Positions 43,146 to 54,315 of a DNA stretch of 64,000 bases are shown one piece after another. The position numbers were made by a program, and so were the translations under genes. The stretch's first letter is position 1; every line of letters starts with the position of its first letter. The stretch is taken from assembly GCF_000332115.1 (NCBI RefSeq), contig NC_020156.1, positions 3,225,501 through 3,289,500 on the forward strand, read 5' to 3'. This DNA is from Nonlabens dokdonensis DSW-6. GTDB taxonomy: Bacteria; Bacteroidota; Bacteroidia; Flavobacteriales; Flavobacteriaceae. Below the pieces are notes generated by a model. It ran no database searches. It was given only the letters and a program-made list of their open reading frames with translations, and was not told the origin of the DNA.

Positions 43146-45755
43146 TTAAATGACCTCTACAGAATCAGTTTCATTTCTAAAAACCAACTCATCTTCAAAA
43201 GCATCGATGAGAACAATACTATCTGTGACAATCTGAGCAGATAAAATCTGTTTAGATAGTTCGTTTAGAATTTCACGTTGAATAACGCGCTTTACTGGCC
43301 TAGCACCATACTGTGGATCATATCCTTTCTTTGCAAGTAGGTTGATAGCTTGCTCTGTTGCATCAATCACGATCCCTTGTTTTGCAAGTAATTTTGTAAC
43401 TCCTTTAAGTTGTAAACTTACGATCTCTTTGATTTCATTTTCATTGAGAGGTGTGAACATAACGATGTCATCAATACGATTGATAAACTCTGGACGCACT
43501 CGCTTTTTTAAAGAAATTAATACCTCTTTTTTAGTTTCATCGAGTAATGAGTCTGTTACCGAGGCTGCATTCTGAAAACGTTCTTGAATCAATTCTGCTC
43601 CCATATTAGAAGTCATGATGATAATACTGTTTTTAAAGTCAGCAACACGACCTTTATTATCGGTAAGTCTTCCTTCATCAAGAACTTGTAGTAAGATGTT
43701 GAAAGTATCAGGATGTGCTTTTTCAATCTCATCCAGTAAGACGACACTGTAAGGTTTGCGACGTACCGCTTCAGTAAGTTGACCACCTTCATCATATCCT
43801 ACATATCCTGGAGGTGCTCCTACTAATCTACTCACGCTATGACGTTCTTGATACTCGCTCATATCTATACGAGTCATAGAATTTTCATCATTAAACAGAT
43901 ACTCTGCAAGTGCTTTGGCAAGTTCTGTTTTACCTACTCCAGTTGTACCTAGAAAAAGAAAGGAACCTACGGGCTTATTTTGATCTTGTAAACCTGCGCG
44001 GCTTCTTCTCACTGCGTCACTTACTGCTAGAATAGCTTCGCTTTGCCCTACTACACGATGATGTAGCTCATCTTCTAATTTTAATAACTTTTCTCGTTCA
44101 CTTTGTAACATCTTCGTCACTGGGATTCCAGTCCATTTAGCGACTACTTCGGCAATATCGTCATAAGTTACTTCTTCTTGAATAAGATTGTTAGTGCTAT
44201 CATTTGCCTCCATTGCGGCTTGAAGTTGATCTAACTCTTCTTGTGCTTGCTTGATTTTACCATAACGCAACTCTGCCACTTTACCATAATCGCCTTCACG
44301 TTCAGCACGTTCTGCTTCTAGTTTAAAGTTCTCAATATCTGTTTTTGCATTTTGAATATTGTCAACTACGCTTTTTTCATTCTCCCATTGAGCGTTAAGC
44401 TCGTTGCGAGATTCTTTGAGATTAGCCAGTTCAGATCTTAAATTTTTGAGCTTGGACTCATCGTTTTCTCTTTTAATGGCTTCGATTTCGATTTCTAGCT
44501 GCATGATTTTACGATCGAGCACGTCTAACTCTTCTGGCTTGGAATTGATCTCCATGCGCAGTTTTGCAGCAGCTTCATCCATTAAATCAATAGCCTTATC
44601 TGGTAAAAATCTATTAGTGATATAACGCTGTGATAACTCTACGGCGCCTATAATTGCATCATCCTTTATCTGTACTTTATGATGTGTTTCATATTTATCT
44701 TTTATACCTCTTAGTATGGAGATAGCACTTTCTGTATCTGGTTCGTCCACGATTACTTTTTGAAAGCGTCTCTCTAGAGCTTTATCTTTTTCAAAATACT
44801 TTTGATATTCATCTAAAGTTGTAGCTCCAATGGCGCGCAACTCACCACGAGCTAGCGCTGGTTTGAGAATATTTGCAGCATCCATGGCGCCTTCACCGCC
44901 GCCAGCTCCTACAAGAGTGTGAATTTCGTCAATGAAAAGGACGATATCGCCAGAACTTGTTGTTACTTCTTTTATTACCGCTTTTAATCGTTCTTCAAAT
45001 TCACCTTTATATTTTGCTCCAGCAATGAGCGCTCCCATGTCCAAAGAAAATATTTGTTTATTCTTCAAATTATCAGGTACATCACCGCCTACAATGCGAT
45101 GAGCCAGACCTTCAGCAATAGCTGTTTTTCCCACCCCAGGTTCTCCTACTAGCATAGGGTTATTTTTTGTACGTCTCGATAGAATTTGGAGAATACGACG
45201 TATCTCTTCATCTCTACCAATAACAGGATCTAACTTACCTTGATCTGCTAGTTGATTGAGGTTTTTTGCATATTTATTTAGGGAGTTATAGGTTTCTTCA
45301 GCACTTTGAGAAGAAACAGTATTTCCATTTCTCAATTCTTCGATAGCGGCTTCTAAATTTTTCTTAGAAATACCTTGATCTTTAAGTATTTGAGCAGTTT
45401 TAGATTTGCCATCAAATATGCATAGTAATAAATGTTCAATACTTACATATTCATCTCCCATTTTTGTGGCAAGACTCATGGCTGCATTTAAAACTCTGTT
45501 AGTCTCCCGAGACAGTTGTAAATCGCCTCCATCTACTTTTGGAAAAGAGTTAATTTGACTTTTTACAAGTTCTTTGATAAGATCAAGTTTTACGTTGAGC
45601 TTTTTAAATAGAAAAGGAAAAACATTCTCATCTACCATAGTTATAGCTAGAAATAAATGCGCGTTTTCAATTTGTTGCTGTCCGTATTCTTGTACAAGTT
45701 GCTGTGCTTGCTGCAAAGCCTCTTGTGATTTTATAGTTAATTTATTAGGATTCAT
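43146..45755 (-). CDS. clpB: ATP-dependent disaggregase ClpB
   Basis: A heat-shock AAA+ chaperone of 869 residues that, with DnaK, extracts polypeptides from aggregates. It has an N-terminal Clp repeat domain ([16 protein letters not shown]), a first AAA module with Walker [16 protein letters not shown] and ALERRFQK, the long coiled-coil M-domain (about 405-530) that distinguishes ClpB from ClpA/C, and a second AAA module with [15 protein letters not shown] and [13 protein letters not shown]. The start was set at the ATG giving [10 protein letters not shown]; an in-frame ATG three codons upstream (45764) is possible. I saw no CIRCE or HAIR operator in the divergent 215-base gap upstream. Confidence 0.95.
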   Translation of the reverse strand: MNPNKLTIKSQEALQQAQQLVQEYGQQQIENAHLFLAITMVDENVFPFLFKKLNVKLDLIKELVKSQINSFPKVDGGDLQLSRETNRVLNAAMSLATKMGDEYVSIEHLLLCIFDGKSKTAQILKDQGISKKNLEAAIEELRNGNTVSSQSAEETYNSLNKYAKNLNQLADQGKLDPVIGRDEEIRRILQILSRRTKNNPMLVGEPGVGKTAIAEGLAHRIVGGDVPDNLKNKQIFSLDMGALIAGAKYKGEFEERLKAVIKEVTTSSGDIVLFIDEIHTLVGAGGGEGAMDAANILKPALARGELRAIGATTLDEYQKYFEKDKALERRFQKVIVDEPDTESAISILRGIKDKYETHHKVQIKDDAIIGAVELSQRYITNRFLPDKAIDLMDEAAAKLRMEINSKPEELDVLDRKIMQLEIEIEAIKRENDESKLKNLRSELANLKESRNELNAQWENEKSVVDNIQNAKTDIENFKLEAERAEREGDYGKVAELRYGKIKQAQEELDQLQAAMEANDSTNNLIQEEVTYDDIAEVVAKWTGIPVTKMLQSEREKLLKLEDELHHRVVGQSEAILAVSDAVRRSRAGLQDQNKPVGSFLFLGTTGVGKTELAKALAEYLFNDENSMTRIDMSEYQERHSVSRLVGAPPGYVGYDEGGQLTEAVRRKPYSVVLLDEIEKAHPDTFNILLQVLDEGRLTDNKGRVADFKNSIIIMTSNMGAELIQERFQNAASVTDSLLDETKKEVLISLKKRVRPEFINRIDDIVMFTPLNENEIKEIVSLQLKGVTKLLAKQGIVIDATEQAINLLAKKGYDPQYGARPVKRVIQREILNELSKQILSAQIVTDSIVLIDAFEDELVFRNETDSVEVI

Positions 45756-45890
45756 AATTTTCATTTTATTTCAAGTAGTCAATTCTTATACCTTAACTCG
45801 ATTTTGACATTTCGACAGATATTTCAAACAGTTTAACAGACATTATGTCTTGTTTATAAAAGCATTAGTAATATTTAAAGAGGTTAGCTT

Positions 45891-45898
45891 TATCTTTG
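45891..45898 (+). promoter_or_regulatory. -7 promoter element ahead of ytxJ
   Basis: TATCTTTG matches TAnnTTTG exactly, 72 bases before the ytxJ start. The -33 region is weak. The palindrome copy at 45938 would lie in the transcribed leader. Confidence 0.4.
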
Positions 45899-45937
45899 TA
45901 CATTGTTATAATATAATAAATTAGTTAATTCTTTTCT

Positions 45938-45953
45938 CGCTTTCGCGAAAGCG
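45938..45953. repeat. Dispersed palindrome copy 10 (leader of ytxJ)
   Basis: Perfect CGCTTTCGCGAAAGCG, 17 bases upstream of the ytxJ ATG. Confidence 0.9.
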
Positions 45954-45970
45954 TAAAAAAATACAAGCTT

Positions 45971-46378
45971 ATGGGATTTATGGACAAGCTGTTTAAATCA
46001 CAGCGGGATATTGCAAAGGAGGAAATGACGGGAATTCGATGGGAACTCTTAGAGTCTATCGACCAATTAGAGAACGTAATTAAGAATTCTACGATAAAAC
46101 CTAAAGTGATTTTTAAGCACAGTACACGCTGTGGAATTTCAAGGATGGTTTTAAATCAGTTTGAAAAAGGTTTTGAATCTAATGAAGATGCGGTAACCTT
46201 CTACTTTTTAGATTTATTAAATTATAGAGAGGTAAGCAATGCAGTAGCAGAAAAGCTTAACGTTAGGCATCAATCACCTCAAGTTATAATTTTATATGAC
46301 AAAGAGATTCTTCATACAGAGTCTCATCATGGAATTGATATTAAAAAAGTGCAACAAATAGTTTCTAATAAAAAGTAA
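45971..46378 (+). CDS. ytxJ: YtxJ-type monothiol bacilliredoxin
   Basis: A 135-residue thioredoxin-fold protein of the YtxJ (DUF2847) family that removes bacillithiol from S-bacillithiolated proteins. The single active-site cysteine is in KHSTRCGISRMVL (Cys54), and the SPQVIILYDKEI segment provides the cis-Pro loop. It implies that this organism makes bacillithiol, though no bsh gene is in the window. It is cytosolic. The next gene starts at the base after its stop, so the two are co-transcribed. Confidence 0.87.
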   Translation: MGFMDKLFKSQRDIAKEEMTGIRWELLESIDQLENVIKNSTIKPKVIFKHSTRCGISRMVLNQFEKGFESNEDAVTFYFLDLLNYREVSNAVAEKLNVRHQSPQVIILYDKEILHTESHHGIDIKKVQQIVSNKK

Positions 46379-47209
46379 ATGATGAAGAATAGTTCTATAC
46401 TTATAATAATGACTACGGTCTTATTTCTTTCCTCTTGTGCAACAAATGTTTTTACAGGAAAAAAGACGCTCAAGCCTATAGCAAATGACCGCCTTTTTCC
46501 TATGGCGTTTTCACAGTACGACCAATTTCTAGATGAGAATAATGTAATTACTGATACCCCTGAAGCTAGAATGATCACTACCGTAGGTGGTAAAATAAAG
46601 ACAGCAGCACAAAGATGGCTCAACGCAATAGGTCATCCAGAATATCTAGACGGCTATGAATGGGAATACAAACTTGTAAAAGATGATCAAGTTAATGCAT
46701 GGTGTATGCCTGGTGGAAAAATCGTTTTTTATACTGGAATATTACCTATTTGTCAAGATGAAACTGGTGTCGCAATTGTAATGGGACATGAAGTTGCTCA
46801 TGCACTAGCAAATCATGGTGGTCAAAGAATGAGCGCCGCACAATGGCAAGCTATCATAGGTACAGGCGTTGCAGTAGGAAGTCAAGTAGCTGGAGCAAGT
46901 AATGAAACGCAACAATTAATAGGTCAAGCCTATGGATTAGGATCTCAAGTAGGAGGAATGTTACCTTTTTCTAGAGCTCATGAAACCGAAGCTGATAAAA
47001 TAGGATTGTATCTAGCAGCAATCGCAGGCTACAATCCTGATGAAGGAGCAGAGTTATGGAAACGTATGAAAGCAAAAAGTGGTGGTCAAGCTCCACCAGA
47101 ATTCTTGAGTACGCACCCATCTAATGACAGCCGTATCGAAAATCTAAAAGATTTGGCTCCTAAAGCAAAAGCAGAAGCTGCAAAATATGGGGTGACTTCT
47201 TTCAAATAG
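46379..47209 (+). CDS. M48-family metallopeptidase lipoprotein
   Basis: A 276-residue periplasmic protease anchored as a lipoprotein (lipobox LSSC, Cys20). The zinc motif MGHEVAHALANHGG (His137, Glu138, His141) and the third ligand in HETEADKIGLYLAAIAGYNP identify the BepA/LoiP-like M48 group involved in outer-membrane protein quality control. Two ATGs in tandem open the gene immediately after the ytxJ stop. It ends before a hairpin terminator. The substrate is unknown. Confidence 0.9.
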   Translation: MMKNSSILIIMTTVLFLSSCATNVFTGKKTLKPIANDRLFPMAFSQYDQFLDENNVITDTPEARMITTVGGKIKTAAQRWLNAIGHPEYLDGYEWEYKLVKDDQVNAWCMPGGKIVFYTGILPICQDETGVAIVMGHEVAHALANHGGQRMSAAQWQAIIGTGVAVGSQVAGASNETQQLIGQAYGLGSQVGGMLPFSRAHETEADKIGLYLAAIAGYNPDEGAELWKRMKAKSGGQAPPEFLSTHPSNDSRIENLKDLAPKAKAEAAKYGVTSFK

Positions 47210-47231
47210 AAGTTTTAAAATACATACTTTT

Positions 47232-47258
47232 AAAGGGTTCTTAAAGAACCCTTTTTTT
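47232..47258 (+). terminator. Terminator that abuts the next start codon
   Basis: Stem AAAGGGTTC / GAACCCTTT (9 bp), 5-base loop, then T run to 47258; the ATG of the transporter gene follows at 47259. Confidence 0.8.
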
Positions 47259-48575
47259 ATGAAAGATATTCTACCTAAAGGCTCCAAAAAATTATTAAAC
47301 GCTTGGGCGTTTTATGACTGGGCAAATTCTGTTTATAGTCTTGTTATTAATAGTGCGATCTTCCCGCTGTTTTATGCAGCAATTAGTGTTGAAGCTTTTG
47401 AAAAGGGCAATGTTCCCGATATGTTAAAAGGTGTCAATAATGAGTCTATTATTATCGTAACTACGGCAATTGCATTTCTAATTGTAAGTATCATTTCACC
47501 TATTTTATCTGGTATTGCCGACTATTCTGGACAGAAGAAGCGTTTCTTACAGTTCTTTTGTTATTTAGGAGCTTTTAGTTGTATAGGTCTCGCGGCATTT
47601 AGTTTTGATTATTTATGGATCAGTTTGATCATTTATATGCTGGCGCTCATAGGCTTTTGGGGCAGTCTGGTTTTTTATAATTCTTACTTACCAGATATAG
47701 CTTTTCCAGAACAGCAAGATGCAATAAGTTCTAAAGGATTTTCCTTAGGATACTTGGGAAGTGTGTTATTGCTTGCATTTTGTCTTTGCATGACTGTATT
47801 TGGATTGTATCCAGAAAGCGGAGAGATATTGGGGTTAGATGCTGTTCAGATGTCTTTTATTCTTGTTGGAATTTGGTGGATGAGTTTTGCACAATACACA
47901 TATAAATATTTGCCTTTAGGAACTAAAAAAGATAGGAGTGAAGTGAAAAACATTTTTACAAATGGTTTTCAAGAGCTTAAGAAAATATGGAGCAACTTGA
48001 GTGAAAATAAGCAAATGAAGCGTTACTTAGGTGCGTTCTTTATTTATAGCATGGCCGTGCAAACGGTAATGCTAGTCGCCACTTACTTTGGAACTGAAGA
48101 AGTGAAATGGGATAAGAATGGTGCAACCTTTGGATTGATAATGAGTATAATGTTAATTCAGTTTGTTGCTATTCTGGGAGCTTGGTTAGCCAGTTTGCTT
48201 TCGCGAAAGCTAGGTAACATCAAAACACTTATCATAATAAATATTCTTTGGGCGTTAATTTGTGTTTATGGATACTTTGTTGTGACGCCATTACAGTTTT
48301 ACATAACCGCTGGTTTTGTAGGTCTAGTGATGGGTTCTATTCAATCACTTTCAAGGAGTACTTATTCTAAAATGATTCCAGAAGGCAATCTAGATACTGC
48401 ATCGTACTTTAGTTTTTATGATGTTGCAGAAAAAATCGGGATAGTCATAGGTATGCTCATTTTTGCTATCGTAGGAGAAATAAGCGGTTCTATGAGAGAA
48501 CCTATATTGTTTTTAATTGTATTCTTTATTACTGGAATAATTTTACTTATTCGAGTGCCTAGATTGCAAAAATGA
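47259..48575 (+). CDS. UMF1/YxiO-type major facilitator transporter
   Basis: A 438-residue inner-membrane protein with about 12 hydrophobic helices. The opening LLNAWAFYDWANSVYSLVI and the later SPILSGIADYSGQKKRFL loop are hallmarks of the UMF1 (Atg22-like) branch of the MFS. The substrate is unknown; eukaryotic relatives export amino acids. The ATG lies directly after the T tract of the upstream terminator, so there is no room for a separate leader. A palindrome core at 48197-48210 is read as LSRK, a different frame from the other coding copies. Confidence 0.85.
   Translation: MKDILPKGSKKLLNAWAFYDWANSVYSLVINSAIFPLFYAAISVEAFEKGNVPDMLKGVNNESIIIVTTAIAFLIVSIISPILSGIADYSGQKKRFLQFFCYLGAFSCIGLAAFSFDYLWISLIIYMLALIGFWGSLVFYNSYLPDIAFPEQQDAISSKGFSLGYLGSVLLLAFCLCMTVFGLYPESGEILGLDAVQMSFILVGIWWMSFAQYTYKYLPLGTKKDRSEVKNIFTNGFQELKKIWSNLSENKQMKRYLGAFFIYSMAVQTVMLVATYFGTEEVKWDKNGATFGLIMSIMLIQFVAILGAWLASLLSRKLGNIKTLIIINILWALICVYGYFVVTPLQFYITAGFVGLVMGSIQSLSRSTYSKMIPEGNLDTASYFSFYDVAEKIGIVIGMLIFAIVGEISGSMREPILFLIVFFITGIILLIRVPRLQK
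48197..48210. repeat. Dispersed palindrome copy 11 (14-bp core, coding)
   Basis: GCTTTCGCGAAAGC inside the MFS gene, read in another frame (Leu-Ser-Arg-Lys). Confidence 0.7.
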
Positions 48576-48684
48576 GTTGAGGAATAGATGTAGTTTTCAC
48601 TTAAAACAATCACTAAAAACTTTTCTAATTATATTCAGTATAGTTTTTACTTATAGTAATCTTGCAAGAATCTTTACTCATTTC

Positions 48685-48715
48685 CTGTAAAGGAGATAAA
48701 ATTCGAATATATTTG
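48685..48715 (+). promoter_or_regulatory. Candidate promoter of katG
   Basis: CTG at 48685-48687 (in place of TTG), a 20-base spacer, then an exact TAnnTTTG (TATATTTG) at 48708-48715, 28 bases before the katG start. No OxyR-like site could be called with confidence. Confidence 0.45.
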
Positions 48716-48731
48716 AGAGACTATTAATTAA

Positions 48732-50978
<2,247 letters not shown>

Positions 50979-51000
50979 TAATTAATTGCTTTAAAGAATA

Positions 51001-51037
51001 AAACTCCAAATCAAGTAATTGATTTGGAGTTTTTTTA
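51001..51037. terminator. Terminator after katG
   Basis: A perfect 14-bp stem AAACTCCAAATCAA / TTGATTTGGAGTTT with a GTAA tetraloop and long T run, shared with the convergent GIN-domain gene. Confidence 0.9.
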
Positions 51038-51053
51038 TACGTGGGTTGTTGCT

Positions 51054-51782
51054 TTACATCTTAGTAATATCGCCGCTTCCCATAACGCTCTTTTTGATGC
51101 TACTAGCAGTTCCTTTATACCTTAAATCACCAGAACCTACTATAGAAGCTTTTAAATCTCCACCATTACAATAGACAGATACATCTCCACTTCCAGCAAT
51201 AGAAGCATTTACATTATTTGCTTTTAAATTTAAAGCCGATATATCTCCACTTCCTGCAACACTTGCTTCAAGATTTTCTGTGCGACCGGTTACTTTTACA
51301 TCACCACTTCCAGCGATGCTTATTTCTAAATTTTCTGACTCTACTTCAGTGGAAATATCACCACTTCCTGCAACTGAAATATCCATGTTTTTAGACTTAA
51401 GTTTTAACTTGCTAATAATATCACCACTTCCAGCCATGCTTAAACCACTTATTCTTTCTACTGGAACAGTAACAGTGATACCTTTACGAGTACTGATGTT
51501 ATAACCCTTTTCCATTCCTATCTTTAGGTTTCCTCCATTTACTTCGATTTCAATATGTTCCATGATGTTAGATTCTGCCTCTACAGTGATTTTACCTTCT
51601 GTACCAGAAATTAAAATGATGTCAAAACTACTTCTACCAGATACTTCGTCATAATCGCCGGTTTCAAATGTTTTTGTGATTACCTCACCATTTCCTTTGA
51701 TTTTCTTGTTATTTCCCCACCATTGGGCGTTTGCACTGTTTAGAGCAAAAAGAGCTACGAGTAAAATGATACTATTTTTCAT
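51054..51782 (-). CDS. Head GIN-domain (DUF2807) protein
   Basis: A 242-residue exported beta-solenoid protein. The signal peptide (1-19) ends in SANAQ. The body carries seven copies of a rung motif (x)(A/V/M)GSGD(I/V/L) spaced about 15-25 residues (MAGSGDIIS, VAGSGDIST, IAGSGDVKV, VAGSGDISA, IAGSGDVSV, IVGSGDLRY, VMGSGDITK), the signature of the putative auto-transporter adhesin head GIN domain. It is last in a run of four same-strand genes led by an ECF sigma factor, with a 37-base gap from the previous gene. Function is unknown; an envelope or surface role is likely. Confidence 0.82.
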   Translation of the reverse strand: MKNSIILLVALFALNSANAQWWGNNKKIKGNGEVITKTFETGDYDEVSGRSSFDIILISGTEGKITVEAESNIMEHIEIEVNGGNLKIGMEKGYNISTRKGITVTVPVERISGLSMAGSGDIISKLKLKSKNMDISVAGSGDISTEVESENLEISIAGSGDVKVTGRTENLEASVAGSGDISALNLKANNVNASIAGSGDVSVYCNGGDLKASIVGSGDLRYKGTASSIKKSVMGSGDITKM

Positions 51783-51819
51783 GTTTTTAAGTTTAGTTGT
51801 TTATAAATATGATTGATTA

Positions 51820-52914
51820 TTATTTTTTCTTAAGGCTTACACCGCCAAAACTAGATCGTATGCTGATAATTGAATTATTGTTTTCTTGACGATAATATCC
51901 AGATCGTTCCTTATCTGTCGTGTCATTTTCTGATCTAGTAATAGTCAAATTGTCATCCAGCTTGATACTAGCAAATTCAGTATCTATGTCAAATTTAAAT
52001 GCCGCATCAGAATGAAAATTGATTTTGATACCAGTGTATTCTGATTTTACAGTTGCTTCTTTAAAGTTACTTCCTAGTTCATCGATGTTAATGGAACCAA
52101 AATCTGTATTCAGATTTACTTTATCTTGAATCAGCCCTAACTTAATAGTGCTATAATCACCTCTACCTATAATGTTAACAGCTTTTCCAGACTCTACGGT
52201 ACTAAAATCACTATTAAAATTAAGTTCTTTTACATCGTGGATTTTTGCTTTAGTATAATCTCCTTTAAACTCTACTTTTTCTGTTCCATGAAGTTCAAAG
52301 CCGCTAAAATCTGCTCTTATAATTCCAGATTTCATATAGTCTATATGAGAGTTATTAGTATAATCAAAACGTAGTTCATTATTCTCTGCAAGCAGCTGTC
52401 CTATATCTAATCTTCCAAAGTCGCAACTTATGTTTGCTTTTCCTTCTAGTCGGTCTAGTTTTACCGTACCATAATCATTACTTATATCCAGAGATGCTGT
52501 AACAGGCATCTTAACGATGTAATTGATTTTCATGTTAGAATTTTGATTGTTATCGCTACCAAAAAAACTATTCCATAAGCTACGACCACCGCTAGATTGA
52601 GACTCTGCATCAGTTCTTGCGCTAACTCTTGAAGCGCTCGCCTCAAAATCTACATCTATTTCTCTTAGTTGCTTATTGACACTATCTTCATTGTCTCCAC
52701 TTACTTCTACCGTCACTTCTATAGAAACTGTAGGTTGATCCCAAGTAGTTATCGTTACATTTCCAAAGGAGTTCTCTATCTCTACCATACAAGACTTATT
52801 TACTGTAAAAGTCTTGTTGATTTTTTTAGACTTAGTGTATTTACCACCAGGTCCAGCCACTGCCAGTAAAGGCAGTAAAAACAGGAGGATACTTAATTTA
52901 TATAATTGCTTCAT
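51820..52914 (-). CDS. DUF4097-like exported beta-solenoid protein
   Basis: A 364-residue exported protein with a signal peptide (1-20, ending in AVAG). The body is made of short beta rungs with recurring small-Gly turns (NSFGNVTI, NDYGTVKLD, CDFGRLDIG, RGDYSTIKLG, TDFGSINID, SSFGGVSLKKK), as in DUF4097/DUF2807 proteins. There is a Ser/Asn-rich loop near residue 105-120. Its first 17 bases overlap the end of the anti-sigma-like gene, so they are co-transcribed. The role is unknown; it is probably an output of the adjacent ECF regulator. Confidence 0.7.
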   Translation of the reverse strand: MKQLYKLSILLFLLPLLAVAGPGGKYTKSKKINKTFTVNKSCMVEIENSFGNVTITTWDQPTVSIEVTVEVSGDNEDSVNKQLREIDVDFEASASRVSARTDAESQSSGGRSLWNSFFGSDNNQNSNMKINYIVKMPVTASLDISNDYGTVKLDRLEGKANISCDFGRLDIGQLLAENNELRFDYTNNSHIDYMKSGIIRADFSGFELHGTEKVEFKGDYTKAKIHDVKELNFNSDFSTVESGKAVNIIGRGDYSTIKLGLIQDKVNLNTDFGSINIDELGSNFKEATVKSEYTGIKINFHSDAAFKFDIDTEFASIKLDDNLTITRSENDTTDKERSGYYRQENNNSIISIRSSFGGVSLKKK

Positions 52915-53497
52915 TTTCTTTTTCTTTATAATTTTTTAGTTGTTCTATTTGCTCAAGAGCAGTTTCTAATAAATCGATTCTATTTTGAAAATTCTGGATC
53001 ATCGCAGCGATGACTGTCTTACTGTCTTTGTTAATTTTAAAGTCCTTTTTAATTGTTTTATAATCTTCCTCCAGTTTATTCAAGGCATTTTTAGTGTCTA
53101 TGATGATACGTTCTGTATCAGGAGATTGTAGCTTATTAAGCTTTTCTAATTCTTGATGAATAGTATTAGTAAAAAAGTCTTGTGCTTGTGCCATTTCTGG
53201 TGAGACTGTAGATAATCCATTGTCACTAGACGGTGCAGGAGCGATATTCATTCCAGCAACACCCATTAAAATTGCTAGTCCAGCAACGAGTGACCACTTG
53301 AGCCAAGAGTTCATTTTTATCACCTTGGCATCGTCAGTTTTATTAGTTTCTGACTTTACATCATCAAGTGTAATGATATCTTCATCTTCTTCACATGCTG
53401 CGTTTAACTTATCTATAAATCTATTTCTATGGCCTTCAGGCAGTGATTCTGTATTAAAATCTTGTTCTGCAAACCATTCTTCCATATTCTTTTTCAT
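52898..53497 (-). CDS. Putative anti-sigma factor, single membrane span
   Basis: A 199-residue protein. The N-terminal 60 residues are cytoplasmic and acidic, with a membrane helix at about 66-86 (LKWSLVAGLAILMGVAGMNI), and the C-terminal region (about 100-195) is coiled-coil rich (ELEKLNKLQ, RIDLLETALEQIEQLKN). It lacks an obvious zinc anti-sigma motif. The call rests on topology and context: it overlaps the ECF sigma gene by 4 bases and lies between it and exported solenoid proteins. It probably sequesters the sigma factor at the membrane. Confidence 0.6.
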   Translation of the reverse strand: MKKNMEEWFAEQDFNTESLPEGHRNRFIDKLNAACEEDEDIITLDDVKSETNKTDDAKVIKMNSWLKWSLVAGLAILMGVAGMNIAPAPSSDNGLSTVSPEMAQAQDFFTNTIHQELEKLNKLQSPDTERIIIDTKNALNKLEEDYKTIKKDFKINKDSKTVIAAMIQNFQNRIDLLETALEQIEQLKNYKEKENEAII

Positions 53498-54042
53498 ACC
53501 AGTTGCATTTTTTTTCTTAAACTATCTTTTGCTCTAGAAATGGTTGTTCTACACATAGCGTTAGAAATTCCCATTATCTCACTTATTTCTTCATTATCCA
53601 TTCCTTCTATAAGGCTTAGCGTTAAAATCTGTCGGTAATTATCTTTTAAGAGTTTCATTACTTCCAGAACTTTTTTTGCTGTCATTCCTGCGGCTTCCAT
53701 ATCAATTTGTTCCTCAGCTTGATTTTCCATTTCGTAGGCGACATCATCATAATCTACCTTAGGCATTCTTTTTTCTTTCTTTAAGTGTGTCAAACTATTA
53801 TTGACAACTATCCTTTTTAACCAGCTTCCAAAGGTTGCTTCACGGTTCCATTGTTTCATTTTGGCAAAAGCAGTGATCATACTTTCTTGCATGATATCTT
53901 CAGCTTGTGCGGTGTCGTTTACAATTCTTAATGCTACATGATACATTCCCGTAGCATATTTGTCATACACACGCATTTGCGCTTTGCGATTGCCTCGTTC
54001 ACAGAGGTTGTAAAGTTCTATTTCGGTTATGATTAAAGTCAC
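53494..54042 (-). CDS. ECF-type RNA polymerase sigma factor
   Basis: A 182-residue sigma-70 family protein. Region 2 is at about 25-90 (YDKYATGMYHVALRIVND, AEDIMQESMITAFAKM, FGSWLKRIVVNNSL) and region 4 at about 130-180 (YRQILTLSLIEGMDNEEISEIMGIS, TTISRAKDSLRKKM). It is the first gene of a four-gene run with overlapping junctions. The long 273-base gap upstream (shared with lon) holds a palindrome copy but no clear -7 element for this strand. Confidence 0.9.
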   Translation of the reverse strand: MTLIITEIELYNLCERGNRKAQMRVYDKYATGMYHVALRIVNDTAQAEDIMQESMITAFAKMKQWNREATFGSWLKRIVVNNSLTHLKKEKRMPKVDYDDVAYEMENQAEEQIDMEAAGMTAKKVLEVMKLLKDNYRQILTLSLIEGMDNEEISEIMGISNAMCRTTISRAKDSLRKKMQLV

Positions 54043-54215
54043 ATGGTCAGTGTTACGTCTTAAAGATGCAATTTATTCCACCATGTTACACTTCATGGCA
54101 AGAAATTTGAATTTTATTAAAGTAATACTTAGTAAAAAGTAGAAGACGACTACTAGATAACATGCTTGGAACAGTTTTAAAATACTGATTGTGTGTGTTT
54201 TATTTAAGATAATCT

Positions 54216-54231
54216 CGCTTTCGCGAAAGCG
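54216..54231. repeat. Dispersed palindrome copy 12 (upstream of lon)
   Basis: Perfect CGCTTTCGCGAAAGCG in the 273-base gap between the divergent sigma-factor and lon genes. The remainder of that gap is AT-rich, with no gene seen. Confidence 0.9.
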
Positions 54232-54315
54232 GAACAAGTAGAAATATCTAGTTTAAATAAATTTAAAAAAATAAAAGCCAGAAGTCTATATGACATTGTG
54301 GCGACTGAGAAAGAT

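Noticed and set aside
48620..48680. OxyR/PerR-like half sites upstream of katG
   Set aside because: ATAG-type repeats occur in AT-rich DNA here but without convincing spacing or symmetry.
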